Below, piece after piece: positions 6,917 through 6,992 of a stretch of 6,992 nucleotides of DNA. The stretch is from the NCBI GenBank assembly GCA_002728035.1, contig PBUZ01000104.1, positions 1-6,992 of the forward strand, in the 5' to 3' direction. The first letter of the stretch is position 1; every line of letters starts with the position of its first letter. Origin of the DNA: Methanobacteriota archaeon. Lineage in GTDB: Archaea > Thermoplasmatota > Poseidoniia > Poseidoniales > Poseidoniaceae. The position numbers and the translations under genes are program-made. Under the pieces are notes generated by a model. The model did no database searches. It saw nothing but the letters and a program-made list of their open reading frames with translations, and had not been told where the DNA came from.

Positions 6917-6992
6917 TGGTGGGCCCGCCCGGATTTGAACCGGGGTCTGACGGCCCCCAGCCGCCAAGTATAGGCCAAGCTAACCCACGGGC
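6917..6992 (-). tRNA. tRNA-Pro(GGG), 5' end cut by right window edge
   Basis: The reverse complement folds into a full cloverleaf apart from the first two bases, which lie outside the window. The 3' acceptor strand is CGGGCCC (6927-6921), pairing with GCCCG at the edge, followed by A73 and an encoded CCA (6919-6917). The anticodon arm has a GGCGG/CCGTC stem around the loop CTGGGGG, giving anticodon GGG for proline CCC and CCU codons. The T arm is CCCGG-TTCAAAT-CCGGG, with a four-base variable loop. The D arm keeps A14, G15, the GG pair and A21. No intron is present. Position 72 is C, as in archaeal tRNA-Pro, rather than the G72 that is an identity element in bacteria. The surface-protein gene follows 76 bases downstream on the same strand. 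Confidence 0.95.

Overview
The window looks like chromosomal DNA of a marine planktonic euryarchaeon, most likely Marine Group II (Poseidoniales) or a close relative. Three things point there. The proline tRNA at the right edge has a C at position 72, as archaeal tRNA-Pro does, whereas bacterial tRNA-Pro has G72. The very long cell-surface protein ends in Asp-rich thrombospondin type 3-like repeats, one transmembrane helix and a short basic tail, a build common in that group. Gene starts show either a strong Shine-Dalgarno or none at all. The lineage is my inference; I could not run a database search.

Everything is on the minus strand and packed tightly, so transcription runs from the right edge to the left. 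In that order: tRNA-Pro(GGG), cut by the window edge (6917-6992); a short spacer with an AT-rich TATA-like element (about 6861-6869); a secreted, membrane-anchored beta-helix protein of about 1554 residues (2176-6840); a 185-residue protein with three predicted membrane helices (1609-2166); a 142-residue PCC/DUF296-domain protein (1143-1571); and the first 365 residues of an NAD+-dependent DNA ligase, LigA (from 1095 past the left edge).

The four protein genes are separated by 9, 37 and 47 bases, which suggests one transcript, although their roles look unrelated. The stop codon of the surface-protein gene overlaps the Shine-Dalgarno of the membrane-protein gene. A perfect 7-bp inverted repeat there would fold that Shine-Dalgarno into a hairpin with the AUG in its loop, a plausible translational-coupling switch. 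The best-supported functional call is LigA, which is a bacterial-type enzyme and therefore notable in an archaeal context. No transposon, CRISPR array or integrase was seen, and no stretch over 100 bases lacks a gene.
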